From the NCBI RefSeq assembly GCF_900128945.1, contig NZ_FQUD01000003.1:682001-746000 (forward strand): DNA of 64,000 bases. Direction: 5' to 3'. Position numbers and translations under genes: made by a program. The notes under the pieces were generated by a model. That model had not been told where the DNA came from. It saw nothing but the letters and a program-made list of their open reading frames with translations, and did not search any database. Origin of the DNA: Chryseobacterium sp. OV279 (GTDB lineage Bacteria > Bacteroidota > Bacteroidia > Flavobacteriales > Weeksellaceae). How positions within the stretch are numbered: position 1 is the first letter of the stretch; every line of letters starts with the position of its first letter. Shown in pieces: positions 9,999-18,147 of the stretch.

Positions 9999-10376
9999 AT
10001 GAGAAAAAAATTATTGACTGTATTGTCTTTTGGTGTTATCCTTTCCACAACTTCATGTGCAAGTATTTTTACAGGAACAAAAGATTCAATATCATTTACA
10101 TCATCGCCAGAAGGGGCTAAAGTATTCCATAAGGGTGTAGAGAAATGTACTACGCCTTGTACTGCTGATATTTCAAGGTCATTAAGCAAGCAGACGGTTA
10201 CCTTCGAAAAAGAAGGTTATACTACCAAAGAAGTGAAGCTTGTGAAAAACTTTAATGCGGTAACCCTGCTTAATATCCTTCTTGGAGGAGCCATTGGCGT
10301 TGGAATTGATGCTGCAACAGGTTCTCTGACTAAATATTCTCCAAAAGCATACACCGTAGAATTGGAAAGCAAATAA
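9999..10376 (+). CDS. PEGA-like lipoprotein
   Basis: The ATG at 9999 is preferred over an earlier ATG at 9966 because it begins a clean lipoprotein signal (MRKKLLTVLSFGVILSTTSC), with the acylated cysteine at residue 20. The mature part has SISFTSSPEGAKVFHKG...TPCTADI and VTFEKEGYTTKEV, which is the pattern of a PEGA surface-domain repeat: a short beta unit with a PxGAxV turn. A glycine-rich hydrophobic stretch (LLGGAIGVGIDAATG) near the end could insert in a membrane. The protein has 125 residues. A good hairpin terminator follows 20 bases downstream. Its specific role is unknown. Confidence 0.7.
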   Translation: MRKKLLTVLSFGVILSTTSCASIFTGTKDSISFTSSPEGAKVFHKGVEKCTTPCTADISRSLSKQTVTFEKEGYTTKEVKLVKNFNAVTLLNILLGGAIGVGIDAATGSLTKYSPKAYTVELESK

Positions 10377-10395
10377 CACCGGATTATACAAACAT

Positions 10396-10430
10396 AAAAA
10401 AGCATCTGTATATTTTACAGATGCTTTTTT
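10396..10430. terminator. terminator hairpin after PEGA-like lipoprotein gene
   Basis: AAAAAAGCATCTGTA (10396-10410) pairs perfectly with TACAGATGCTTTTTT (10416-10430) around a five-base loop, with A- and T-runs on both sides. Confidence 0.9.
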
Positions 10431-10458
10431 ATTATGTAAACCTGAGTTCTAAGTTTTG

Positions 10459-10508
10459 GCTAAAGCCTTTTGCCATGCGCATATTCTGTAAGCGGGCTGA
10501 AGCCCGCT
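10459..10508. repeat. tandem small hairpins
   Basis: Two short inverted repeats lie in a row: GGCT-AA-AGCC (10459-10468) and AGCGGGCT-GA-AGCCCGCT (10491-10508). The second is perfect with a two-base loop. The sequence is noncoding and sits between a terminator and the 3' end of map. Confidence 0.6.
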
Positions 10509-10566
10509 GCTATTGAATACACAGGATGCCTTCCAGGAATATGTGTCAGTATATGAATGTCTTGAG

Positions 10567-10603
10567 AACTTCCCTCATCCTTCTTCCATCTTCCAGTCTC
10601 TAG
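10567..10603 (-). repeat. copy of dispersed GAAGATGGAAGCTGGAAGTT-type repeat
   Basis: Read on the minus strand this purine-rich segment matches similar segments at 30545, 53156, 56425 and 60019. It overlaps the stop codon of the methionine aminopeptidase gene. Confidence 0.65.
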
Positions 10604-11364
10604 TTCAAGATCTCATTCATTTCAGTTAAAATGATAGGTTTTCCATCCGTTACCACAATGGTGTGTTCGTGCTGCGCCATATAGCCGCCTTTGTTGCCAA
10701 CCATCGTCCAGCCGTCATTCAGTTCTACTGCAATATTGGAATCTGTAGAGATAAAGGTTTCAATAGCCACCACGGAATTCTTTTTAAATCTTCTGGAATC
10801 ATAACGGTTTCTGTAATTCATCAGTTCGTCCGGTTGTTCATGCAGGCTTCTTCCGATGCCATGTCCGGCAAGGTTTCTGATGACTTTAAAACCTCTTTTT
10901 TTAGCTTCGGTTTCCATTAGAAATCCGATGTCTGCTATTTTTACACCGCCTTTAATATTGTTGATTGCTTTCTGTAAAATTTCTTTGGAAGCATTGACCA
11001 GCTTTTGGTGCTGATGAATATCTTTTCCGATCACAAAAGAACCGCCGTTGTCCGACCAGTATCCATCAAGTTCTGCGGAAACATCTATATTAATCAGATC
11101 TCCTTCTTTCAAAACTCTTTTGTCGGTAGGAATTCCGTGACAAAATTCATTGTCTACACTGATGCAGGTCCAGCAGGGAAATCCGTAGGTGAGATGCGGT
11201 GCCGATTTCGCTCCAAATCCGGAGAGAATCTTTGCGCCATATTCATCCAGATCTTTCGTAGTCATGCCGGGTTGAGCGTACTGAATCATTTCTTTTAAAG
11301 TGTAGGCAACAGCTTCACTTGCTTTCTGCATTCCTGCCAATTCCTGTTCATTGGTTATAGACAT
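10600..11364 (-). CDS. map: type I methionine aminopeptidase
   Basis: This 254-residue cytosolic enzyme removes the N-terminal methionine from new proteins. The five metal ligands are in place: D94 (NIDVSA), D105 (SDNGGSF), H168 (GHGIGRSLHEQP), E202 (AIETF) and E233 (HEHTIVV). They match D97, D108, H171, E204 and E235 of the E. coli enzyme. The length is normal for the type Ia form without extensions. The gene stands alone here, away from ribosomal protein genes, so it may be an additional copy. In many Bacteroidota another copy sits in the ribosomal cluster, which is outside this window. Confidence 0.95.
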   Translation of the reverse strand: MSITNEQELAGMQKASEAVAYTLKEMIQYAQPGMTTKDLDEYGAKILSGFGAKSAPHLTYGFPCWTCISVDNEFCHGIPTDKRVLKEGDLINIDVSAELDGYWSDNGGSFVIGKDIHQHQKLVNASKEILQKAINNIKGGVKIADIGFLMETEAKKRGFKVIRNLAGHGIGRSLHEQPDELMNYRNRYDSRRFKKNSVVAIETFISTDSNIAVELNDGWTMVGNKGGYMAQHEHTIVVTDGKPIILTEMNEILN

Positions 11365-11450
11365 AGTCTTTTATTTACGGTTCAATAATTATTTAGGAAC
11401 TACAAAGTTAGGAAATAATTATTTTTATTTTAATACGAAAAAAGGAGCTT

Positions 11451-12950
11451 TTAAATGACCGATCTTAATAGCTCAAGTGATTTCACAATCTCTGTTTCAT
11501 TGAGTGATGCAAAACCTAATCTGAGGCCATTCGGGACAAAAACTTCGTTATTGTAAAAAGATCCGTCAGCAATCTTAAGTCCCTTTTTTTCGGCATCTAA
11601 AGACAGTTTTGGGAGACTTACCGACTGGTCAAAAACTGACCAGACGGCCATTCCGCCTTCGGGAATTTTAAAATCAATCACACCGCTGAAATTGCTTTGC
11701 AGAATCTCACAAAACAGGTCTCTGCGTTTTTTATATATTTTCAGGGATTTTCTAAAATGCCTTTCCATTTCTCCATTATCAAACAGAGAAGAAAAAGCCT
11801 CCTCCAGAAGTGAATCTCCCTGTTTATCTATCAGTTGACGCAACGAAGCTGCTGCCTGAACAAATTCAGGCTGGGCAATCATAAATCCTATGCGTAATGC
11901 GGGAGCAAAGGTTTTGGTAACAGATCCTATATAAATGACATTCCGGTTATGATCAATGCTCGCAAGCGGAATATAGGGTTTGGCATCATAATGAAAATCA
12001 AAGTCGTAATCGTCTTCAATGATGGCGAAACGATATTCCTTAGCCAAATTTAAAAGCTTTAATCTGCGCTCAATGCTCATGGTTACCGTAGTCGGAAAAT
12101 GATGGTGAGGGATGATGTATACTGCTTTGATGACCTGTTTCTTTAAAATGTCTTCCAGAAAATCTATATCCATACCATGTTCATCCACGGGAATACGCAG
12201 AAGATGGGCTCCCACATATCTGAATATCTCATCGGCAGAACGGTAATTGGATACGCCTACCGCAATACTGTCAGATTGGGTGAGTAAAAGCTGTGAAGCC
12301 AGATAAATTCCCATCTGACTTCCTTTGGTAATAAGCAGGTTGTCCGGATGTACAACTAATCCACGGGTATCAGATAAATACCGGGATAGCGCTGAACGCA
12401 GGTTTTCCGAACCTTTCGGGAATCCATATTTAAGAAAGTTTTTTCCATAGAATTTTCTTGAAATGCTGCGGTATTCTCTCATCAAAAGATCAACCGGAGT
12501 TAAACGGACATCAGGAAAACCATCATCAATAGTAAGCATAGACTGCTGGTAATTTTCACTGATCTGTATTTCCTTAAAAGGATTCGTCCATGAAAATGCT
12601 TCTTCATTAATGTTTATTGTTTGTTCAAAATCTGCTTTTTTCTTTTCAGGAAGTGCCGGAAGTTTAGATAAAACAAAAATTCCTTTTCTTTCCACAGACT
12701 CTGCCCAGCCTTGGCTGACCAGTTCTTCATAGGCCAATTTTATGGTATTCCGGTTAAGACCTGTCAATTCTGACAGCAAACGGGTGCTGGGCAAAACATC
12801 TGACGGCTGAAGCGTTCCATTCGTGATCAGATGGATAAAACTGTTACACAGCTGAATATACAGCGCAACACTTGAATCTCTCTTCAGTTGTATTAATGAT
12901 TTGTAAGGCAGCATTCCGGATTGTTTATTTAAATGTACTATGAGTTTCAT
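11451..12950 (-). CDS. MocR-type GntR regulator with aminotransferase-like domain
   Basis: This 499-residue protein has an N-terminal GntR winged helix (about residues 25-95, including LPSTRLLSELTGLNRNTIKLAYEEL) and a C-terminal fold-type I aminotransferase-like domain. The PLP lysine is K346 in GSVTKTFAPALRIGF, and EDDYDFDFHY carries the ring-nitrogen aspartate. MocR proteins use PLP or amino-compound binding to switch DNA binding. It lies downstream of the AhpD-like and DoxX genes on the same strand and may control them. M13 (MLPYKSLIQLKRD) is an alternative start. A clear paralogue lies at 61685-63160. Confidence 0.88.
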   Translation of the reverse strand: MKLIVHLNKQSGMLPYKSLIQLKRDSSVALYIQLCNSFIHLITNGTLQPSDVLPSTRLLSELTGLNRNTIKLAYEELVSQGWAESVERKGIFVLSKLPALPEKKKADFEQTININEEAFSWTNPFKEIQISENYQQSMLTIDDGFPDVRLTPVDLLMREYRSISRKFYGKNFLKYGFPKGSENLRSALSRYLSDTRGLVVHPDNLLITKGSQMGIYLASQLLLTQSDSIAVGVSNYRSADEIFRYVGAHLLRIPVDEHGMDIDFLEDILKKQVIKAVYIIPHHHFPTTVTMSIERRLKLLNLAKEYRFAIIEDDYDFDFHYDAKPYIPLASIDHNRNVIYIGSVTKTFAPALRIGFMIAQPEFVQAAASLRQLIDKQGDSLLEEAFSSLFDNGEMERHFRKSLKIYKKRRDLFCEILQSNFSGVIDFKIPEGGMAVWSVFDQSVSLPKLSLDAEKKGLKIADGSFYNNEVFVPNGLRLGFASLNETEIVKSLELLRSVI

Positions 12951-13039
12951 TAAATCTATAACAAAATTAAATAGTAATCAAGGGAAGTACTGAAAAAACG
13001 GGTGGCAAGCTATTGAGGTTTTATAACTACATTAATTAT

Positions 13040-13074
13040 TATCCTTGTCAAGGTTTTGAACCTTGACAAGGATA
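13040..13074. repeat. perfect palindromic hairpin element, copy 1
   Basis: Arms of 16 bases (13040-13055 and 13059-13074) are perfectly complementary around a TTG loop. The core TGTCAAGGTTTTGAACCTTGACA is identical to the core of the element at 56491-56523. It sits between the AhpD-like gene and the MocR gene. It lacks a T-run, so it is not a typical terminator. Confidence 0.85.
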
Positions 13075-13136
13075 TATTTACAGAAATTGTTGAAAATTAT
13101 TGTCCTGTAGCGGCTTCCAGCTGTGGTATTAGTTTA

Positions 13137-13577
13137 TTAATACTGAGCAGGAACCAACATCGTTGTAATTCCGATCCTGTTCCATGCATTGATGGTGATA
13201 ATAGCCATAATCACCTGCGCCAGATAGGTTTCTCCCAGCAGCTTTTCTGCAGTGGCATAAGTTTCATCCTTTACATGATTACTGATTAGGGTTACCTCTT
13301 CCGTGAGGGCTAAAACAGCGCGTTCTTCTTCTGTAAAGAAAGGCGTGTCTCTCCATGCATTCAATGCGTAAATCCGCTGTTCTGTTTCACCGGCTTTTCT
13401 GGCTTCTTTGGTGTGCATATCGATACAGAAAGCACATCCGTTGATCTGTGAGGCTCTGATCTTGATCAAATCTTTATGTGTTCTTGAAATGGTTGTGCTT
13501 TCGATGAATTTTTCAAGGCCGAGGATCGCTTTATAGCCATTGGGTTCTACCTGATCCATTTTAATTCTTGTTGACAT
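13137..13577 (-). CDS. AhpD-like carboxymuconolactone decarboxylase-family protein
   Basis: This 146-residue cytosolic protein carries the redox motif of the AhpD-like branch: C48-A-F-C51-I-D-M-H55, in IRASQINGCAFCIDMHTKEA. The CxxC-x3-H arrangement supports alkylhydroperoxidase or general disulfide activity, not lactone decarboxylation. Length and the helical all-alpha pattern are usual for the family. It lies 45 bases downstream of the DoxX gene and upstream of a MocR regulator, all on the minus strand. DoxX plus AhpD-like pairs are typical of oxidative or electrophile stress responses; the inducer here is unknown. Confidence 0.88.
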   Translation of the reverse strand: MSTRIKMDQVEPNGYKAILGLEKFIESTTISRTHKDLIKIRASQINGCAFCIDMHTKEARKAGETEQRIYALNAWRDTPFFTEEERAVLALTEEVTLISNHVKDETYATAEKLLGETYLAQVIMAIITINAWNRIGITTMLVPAQY

Positions 13578-13622
13578 TGTATGATGTGTTTGTTTAATTT
13601 TTAGTATTTGTTTTGGATGTAT

Positions 13623-14069
13623 TTACTTTGCTTTATTATTCAACAGATGATCAATACTCCATTTATAATTAGGGATAAAAGAGAGTAGAAATCCGGCTGC
13701 CGAAGCTGTAAATACCCCGTAATTGATGGGTTTTTGAATTCCCACCGAAAGAGTCATAAACAGAATAAAGGTCAGGGTAATAAGTGAAGCACCGATCGCA
13801 GCATATTTGGTTTTAAACCCTATAATAAGACAAATGCCTACCCATAATTCAGCGACTGTAGCGATACTTCCCATGACATTAACGATGGGCCTTTCAAATA
13901 CCGGCATCAAAGTAGAAGTGTAATCTATAAAGTTGTTCCAGTTTCCCCATTCAATGTTTCCGGTTCCCGGAGCTCCCAGTATTCCCAGGCGGTCTGCAAC
14001 AGGCGTTAAGAAGGTAATCCCTAATGCATATCGTAAAAGTAATTGCGGGATATTAAAAGAATCTTGCAT
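13623..14069 (-). CDS. DoxX-family membrane protein
   Basis: The ATG at 14069 (MQDSFNIPQLLLRYALG) gives 148 residues and fits the usual DoxX start; an ATG at 14123 would add 18 polar residues. Four membrane segments can be seen: near residues 8-25, 55-80 (MGSIATVAELWVGICLIIG), 85-105 and 110-130. DoxX proteins are small inner-membrane proteins, some of which work with thiol or oxidant-defence partners. On the minus strand, TAATTTTG (plus-strand bases 14090-14097) upstream matches a -7 box. It leads the DoxX, AhpD-like, MocR cluster. Confidence 0.85.
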   Translation of the reverse strand: MQDSFNIPQLLLRYALGITFLTPVADRLGILGAPGTGNIEWGNWNNFIDYTSTLMPVFERPIVNVMGSIATVAELWVGICLIIGFKTKYAAIGASLITLTFILFMTLSVGIQKPINYGVFTASAAGFLLSFIPNYKWSIDHLLNNKAK

Positions 14070-14187
14070 AAATCTTGTTTTTCTGAGGACAAAATTAGGA
14101 AGACTCTGAGCTGCTTTAGTCACCCAGTTTTACAAAACAAGATGGCCCAGATGATGCATGAATTAAATTTTAAAATGGTTAGGCACA

Positions 14188-14412
14188 TTACCGTCTATGA
14201 AGAAGGGTTGCAAAAAGTCCTACTGCCGCCAGAAGAAAGCCAATTGAAATCAATAGAAAAATAAATAACAGAAGAAATCTGTTTGGAACTTTGAGGGAAG
14301 CTTTTCTCTTAAACATCTGAGGATTGGTAAACCCTGTCAAACTCACAAAAAAGAAGATTAAACTTAAGAGTAAGGAAATAATCAGGAAGAGTCTTGTGAA
14401 ATCTAAGTTCAT
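14188..14412 (-). CDS. small two-helix membrane protein, unknown
   Basis: From the ATG at 14412 the product has 74 residues (MNLDFTRLFLIISLLLSLIF...). It has two strong membrane segments, residues about 6-25 and 43-68, separated by a basic loop (MFKRKASLKVPNR). I do not recognise a family. It lies upstream of the DoxX gene on the same strand, 118 bases away. An earlier ATG at 14439 would add nine residues (MLTIKKHFP). Confidence 0.55.
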   Translation of the reverse strand: MNLDFTRLFLIISLLLSLIFFFVSLTGFTNPQMFKRKASLKVPNRFLLLFIFLLISIGFLLAAVGLFATLLHRR

Positions 14413-14717
14413 CGGGAAGTGTTTTTTTATCGTCAGCAAGCGAAGCTACATCAATTTGTATTAATTCTGTTCATTCTTCTTGAAATTTTAATTTTTAAAA
14501 TGATAAAGATTTAACCTTACTTTCTTCATTTATCTTAATGTTTTAAATAATTGGTATAGAATTAACCACGGATTGCAAAGAGGTTTGTGTTGTATGGATT
14601 TAGATTTATCATCTGAGAATTATATTTAATAAAACCTCTTGACATTTATCAAGCCAATATCCGTTCCTATTTAATAATTTTGTAGAAACAAAAGGAAAAA
14701 ACATTAGAATTTAACAG

Positions 14718-15512
14718 GTGATGAAAAACAAATTATTTCGATTATTATTCATTGTATCAGGCTGCATTTTGTCAGCACAGAAGGCAGACAATTCTTTTCA
14801 TGGCTATTATAAATCTGATAATTCTGAAACTCTTTACGACGGCTTTAGCTTCGAAGGAAATGGAAAAGTTTTAATAGCGGACATGAATTATGGGGATTAT
14901 TTTACCAGAAATGACAGCTTGATTGTTTACCCCGATAAAAGCATATTCATTTTCAAAATTAAAAAAGATAAACTCATCGGTCTTTCCAATTGGGTCAAAA
15001 AAGGAAGCTGGACTCATCAAAAAGATGCACCGGAGACCGGAAAATTCTACGATTCGATTAAGGCTAAAAAAAAGGCTGAGCTTTTAGCGGAATATTATGA
15101 TCAGACCAAAACATCATCTAAATCAGGGCTTGACTTGGATGCTTTGGTTTCCGGTAAAATGAATGATATTAATGAAAAGCTTTGTGGAAAGGGTTTGGCT
15201 AAAGCCTGTATGAATCTTTTCGGATTGAAGATGATGGAATATACGCCAGATCTTCTGACTGATCCCGGAAAAATTGCCTCAAAAAAACTGAAACCCCATC
15301 CTGAATTGATCTTGCTGTCCGATAGGATTATAGAACTTGGAGAACCTGAAGGATATACTGTATTAGGCAGCTATTATTATGCATTAGGTTTGAAAGAGAA
15401 AGCTTTTAAAACCTGGGATGAAGGAGAAAAACATGGAAGTTTAAAATCTCCTCAGGCCAAAGCTTCAGTTGAAATTCAGGAAGAACTTGATCGGGAAGAT
15501 GAAAAGAAATAA
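14718..15512 (+). CDS. exported protein of unknown function
   Basis: This 264-residue protein has a signal peptide (MMKNKLFRLLFIVSGCILSAQ). Cleavage after SAQ is most likely, although the cysteine at 17 could make it a lipoprotein. The middle part (GYYKSDNSETLYDGFSFEGNGKVLIADM) is beta-rich and resembles a small lipocalin-like or sensor fold. The C-terminal 90 residues are helical and read like one or two TPR/Sel1-type units (YTVLGSYYYALGLKEKAFKT). The next gene starts 40 bases later. I cannot name a function. Confidence 0.6.
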   Translation: MMKNKLFRLLFIVSGCILSAQKADNSFHGYYKSDNSETLYDGFSFEGNGKVLIADMNYGDYFTRNDSLIVYPDKSIFIFKIKKDKLIGLSNWVKKGSWTHQKDAPETGKFYDSIKAKKKAELLAEYYDQTKTSSKSGLDLDALVSGKMNDINEKLCGKGLAKACMNLFGLKMMEYTPDLLTDPGKIASKKLKPHPELILLSDRIIELGEPEGYTVLGSYYYALGLKEKAFKTWDEGEKHGSLKSPQAKASVEIQEELDREDEKK

Positions 15513-15552
15513 TTGAAAAATGGGTACAAATCTAGATCCTAAACCTCTCACG

Positions 15553-16164
15553 ATGTATTTAAATAAAAAATACTTCCCATTACTCTTCACTGCCGTAGTG
15601 GTAGGCTGTAGTCCCACTGAAAAGACAGATCTGAAAAATAAGAAAACCAGCGATACGGTCCATATCGATAAGATTTCTGTAAAGCACAAGGATACGCTTG
15701 TGGCGGATATGAAAATACCTGTTATTGATACCACTGCGGTATTGACTGCTTTCAATGAAGCAAAAAAATCAAAACTTTTTAGCCAAGAATTGGATTTTAA
15801 TGGCAATAATAAGATGGACGGATCTATTTTTGATCTGGAGCGGCCCATTCTTATCGGAGATTTAAATGATGATCATTTGGATGATGCCATGATGCCTTTT
15901 TCGATAGAAGGGCGTGAAGGCGGAAATAACTGGGATACCTATTATGCTGTTTTTATTAATAATAGAGGTGTCCTTGACTATAAATATTCTTTTTCAAGAG
16001 GTGGGAAATTTTCTGAAACCCTGATCAATTTTACAAGTATAAAAGACGGATTTATAAAAGGCATGGAAGTGCCCGGAAACAATTCCTCCAAAGAAGACAG
16101 TACACCTGTAAATTATATGTACAGGAATACTGACCTTTCAGAAGTAGCTACCGCTTCAGAGTAA
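15553..16164 (+). CDS. lipoprotein with VCBS-like domain, unknown
   Basis: The start at 15553 (MYLNKKYFPLLFTAVVVGC) gives a good lipobox (VVGC), so it is preferred over an ATG at 15520. The mature protein has about 185 residues. A linker with several K/D/T residues is followed by a domain with LIGDLNDDHLDDAMMPF. This resembles the Ca-binding D-x-N/D-x-D-x-x-D loops of FG-GAP/VCBS-type repeats. It probably follows the preceding exported-protein gene in one transcript. The function is unknown. Confidence 0.6.
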   Translation: MYLNKKYFPLLFTAVVVGCSPTEKTDLKNKKTSDTVHIDKISVKHKDTLVADMKIPVIDTTAVLTAFNEAKKSKLFSQELDFNGNNKMDGSIFDLERPILIGDLNDDHLDDAMMPFSIEGREGGNNWDTYYAVFINNRGVLDYKYSFSRGGKFSETLINFTSIKDGFIKGMEVPGNNSSKEDSTPVNYMYRNTDLSEVATASE

Positions 16165-16211
16165 AATCATACAAGGTTGATTCATCCATGAAGGGTTTCT
16201 GATGAAGAATT

Positions 16212-17174
16212 TTAGTTTAAATGGTTGAAACTTTTGCTGATATCTTTTATATCATTTATCTTTATTAATGTTTTAAAGGGCTCGTTAAATTGAATTTGAA
16301 TCCCTTCGATGATTTGCTTATCAATATTATCATCAAATTTCCGGGCAAACAGGTGATTGCCGGTCTGTAGGAAATCCAGATCTGTTTCCGTAAACGTTTT
16401 TGGGCGTAGTTTAATATCACCGTCAGGAATCCAGATGATTGCTCTTTTGTCATCATCTACCAGAATACCATCGAAAGAAGTATTCATTAGCACGGTCTGG
16501 AAGAAAGATTCATCTGCAATTAAGGTATTCAGATAATAGTCTTCAAACTTTTTCACCTCGGTACTGTTGCATATAAATTCACAACAGCTTCTGGTGAGGA
16601 TCATCCATTGCCCGCCTATATAAGGAATAACATCTTTCATAAACCCTCTTGTATGGGTTTTCTCCGAAATCTTATCATCAGCCTCTTCAAAATAATTCTC
16701 GATCCTGTTCATGGTCTCAGGTCTGCTTTTTTTCTGATCAGCAATTTTTATATAGCTCTTTCCATTATTCTTTGACAGAAAGTCTTTGATGATCTCCTGC
16801 GATTTTAGTGGATAATCCTGGCCGCTTAAATTGATGAAATAATCCCACTTCATATTCATCTCCAAAAGATATTTCATTCCGTCCAGCTCGGCCTGCACCA
16901 TGCTGTAGCCTCCCCATACGACGTTTTTACTTTTAAGGATATGGACATTCGGATATTTCTGTAAAAACACATTAACATCTTCACCAATTTCCAGGTTGGC
17001 TTTTTTATCGATATGGATAAGGTAAAAGTTGGCAGGATCGTAAATGGCTTTGAAAAGACGTTTAAATTGGTCCGGTAAACGATGTACTAAGATTAAGTAC
17101 GCAATAGTGATAGATTTCTTCGGTATGTTGCCGATGCTATGCCCATTACTTTCGTTTTGGTAAACATTTCTCAT
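16212..17174 (-). CDS. core-2/I-branching beta-1,6-N-acetylglucosaminyltransferase-like (GT14)
   Basis: This 320-residue protein has the hallmarks of the GT14 family. They are ITIAYLILVHRLPDQFKRLF at the start of the nucleotide-sugar fold, FYLIHIDKKAN, VVWGGYSMVQAEL, WDYFINLSGQDYPLKS and, later, GGQWMILTRSCCEFI. In the family these motifs bind UDP-sugar and the acceptor without a DxD metal site. Bacterial members decorate surface polysaccharides. There is no signal peptide, so it should act at the cytoplasmic face. It stands alone; no polysaccharide cluster surrounds it. The donor and acceptor cannot be told. Confidence 0.82.
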   Translation of the reverse strand: MRNVYQNESNGHSIGNIPKKSITIAYLILVHRLPDQFKRLFKAIYDPANFYLIHIDKKANLEIGEDVNVFLQKYPNVHILKSKNVVWGGYSMVQAELDGMKYLLEMNMKWDYFINLSGQDYPLKSQEIIKDFLSKNNGKSYIKIADQKKSRPETMNRIENYFEEADDKISEKTHTRGFMKDVIPYIGGQWMILTRSCCEFICNSTEVKKFEDYYLNTLIADESFFQTVLMNTSFDGILVDDDKRAIIWIPDGDIKLRPKTFTETDLDFLQTGNHLFARKFDDNIDKQIIEGIQIQFNEPFKTLIKINDIKDISKSFNHLN

Positions 17175-17641
17175 TTTATTTTATTTAAAAATTATGAATG
17201 TTTACAACTTATTTTATAAAGTATTAATAGACATTTTTGTAAATATACAAAAATTAAATAACATTTTTTAATAAAAACATAATTCAATAAGCGTAAATGA
17301 ACCCTGATTGTTTTCTTTCAATAACCCAATTTTAAAGAAAATGGATTGAGAATCGGGTAGCGAATTCCGTGGTAATTTTTAAAAGAAATTAGAAATAATT
17401 ATATGGTTCAATAAGAATTTAAAATTCAGGGGAAAAATTCATTTTAATGAATATACCCTGTAAATTGTTCATTTTCATGAAAATATGAAAGATAATTCAA
17501 ATAATGATATATTCATTAAATATCATTTATATTAATCAAATATTAAGTTATAAATATATTTGATTATTTTTTTCGAAATAATATAAACATATTGTAATTA
17601 TTCTTATCTTAGTGATGTAATAACAACATAAAATTATACTC
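17175..17641. other. AT-rich intergenic region with upstream promoter signals
   Basis: No coding signal is visible in these 467 very AT-rich bases. TATATTTG at 17555-17562 matches a -7 box and could drive the glycine-zipper peptide gene with a long leader of about 75 bases. TATCTTAG at 17605-17612 is a weaker alternative closer to the start. Confidence 0.4.
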
Positions 17642-17926
17642 ATGAAAAATTTCAAAAAATTGAACAGAAACGAATTGAAAACTATTTCAGGTGACGGAAT
17701 CTTTGATAACATCGGAGGTGTTATCGGAGGACTAGGTGGAGTAGTTGGTGGAGTAGTAGGTGGTGTAGGTACTATCGTAGGTGGCGTTGTAGGTGGCGTT
17801 ACCAATACAGTAGGAGGTGCTGTAAACGGTGTAGGTGTTCTTGTAGGGAATACATTGTGCCAGGTACAGTGCGTTGTAAACGGTGTTGTACACATCCAGG
17901 TCCTTTCTTGTGGATCTACTTGCTAA
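17642..17926 (+). CDS. glycine-zipper bacteriocin-like peptide with double-glycine-type leader
   Basis: The 94-residue product opens with MKNFKKLNRNELKTISGDG, which closely resembles the short leaders of the Chryseobacterium bacteriocin-like peptides (usual form ELKxxxGG). Here the cleavage site would be SG-D or DG. Residues 25-69 are almost only Gly and Val in GGVVGGVG-type repeats: a run of GxxxG steps that form a glycine zipper. The tail holds four cysteines in two CxxxC pairs (C73, C77, C90, C94). Secreted glycine-zipper toxins such as Caulobacter CdzC/CdzD, and colicin V, have a comparable make-up. The gene has its own terminator. No peptidase-containing ABC exporter or obvious immunity gene is adjacent. 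Toxin function is inference. Confidence 0.7.
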   Translation: MKNFKKLNRNELKTISGDGIFDNIGGVIGGLGGVVGGVVGGVGTIVGGVVGGVTNTVGGAVNGVGVLVGNTLCQVQCVVNGVVHIQVLSCGSTC

Positions 17927-17952
17927 TCCAAGCCAGTAAAATTAAAAATTAT

Positions 17953-17978
17953 ACCGCTCTGAAAAGAGCGGTTTTTTT
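17953..17978 (+). terminator. terminator of the glycine-zipper peptide gene
   Basis: ACCGCTCT (17953-17960), loop GAAA, AGAGCGGT (17965-17972), then a run of T. It is a textbook GNRA-loop intrinsic terminator 26 bases after the stop codon. Confidence 0.92.
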
Positions 17979-18147
17979 GTGCGAATCTCTGACTTTGCAA
18001 TATAAAAAACAGCTCATTTTCTTCAGCACATACAATCTGAAAACACTCTTTTTACAAATTCTTGATTTTTGTCAAGCCCAAATTGCCAATTAAGACAGTT
18101 CTTTGTCTTCTTTTTGCACAAAAAACAAAATGGGATCTTAAAAAATT

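Noticed and set aside
13056-13289. Plus-strand ORF over the palindrome and AhpD-like gene
   Set aside because: It lies antisense to a well-supported AhpD-like gene and includes the repeat element; no family features.
14043-14264. Plus-strand ORF between DoxX and the small membrane protein gene
   Set aside because: It overlaps both genes antisense, and its sequence shows no recognisable motif.
17548-17895. Minus-strand ORF rich in Pro and Thr opposite the glycine-zipper gene
   Set aside because: It is the mirror of the Gly/Val codons (GGT GGA read as ACC TCC). The plus strand has the leader, terminator and codon pattern of a real gene.
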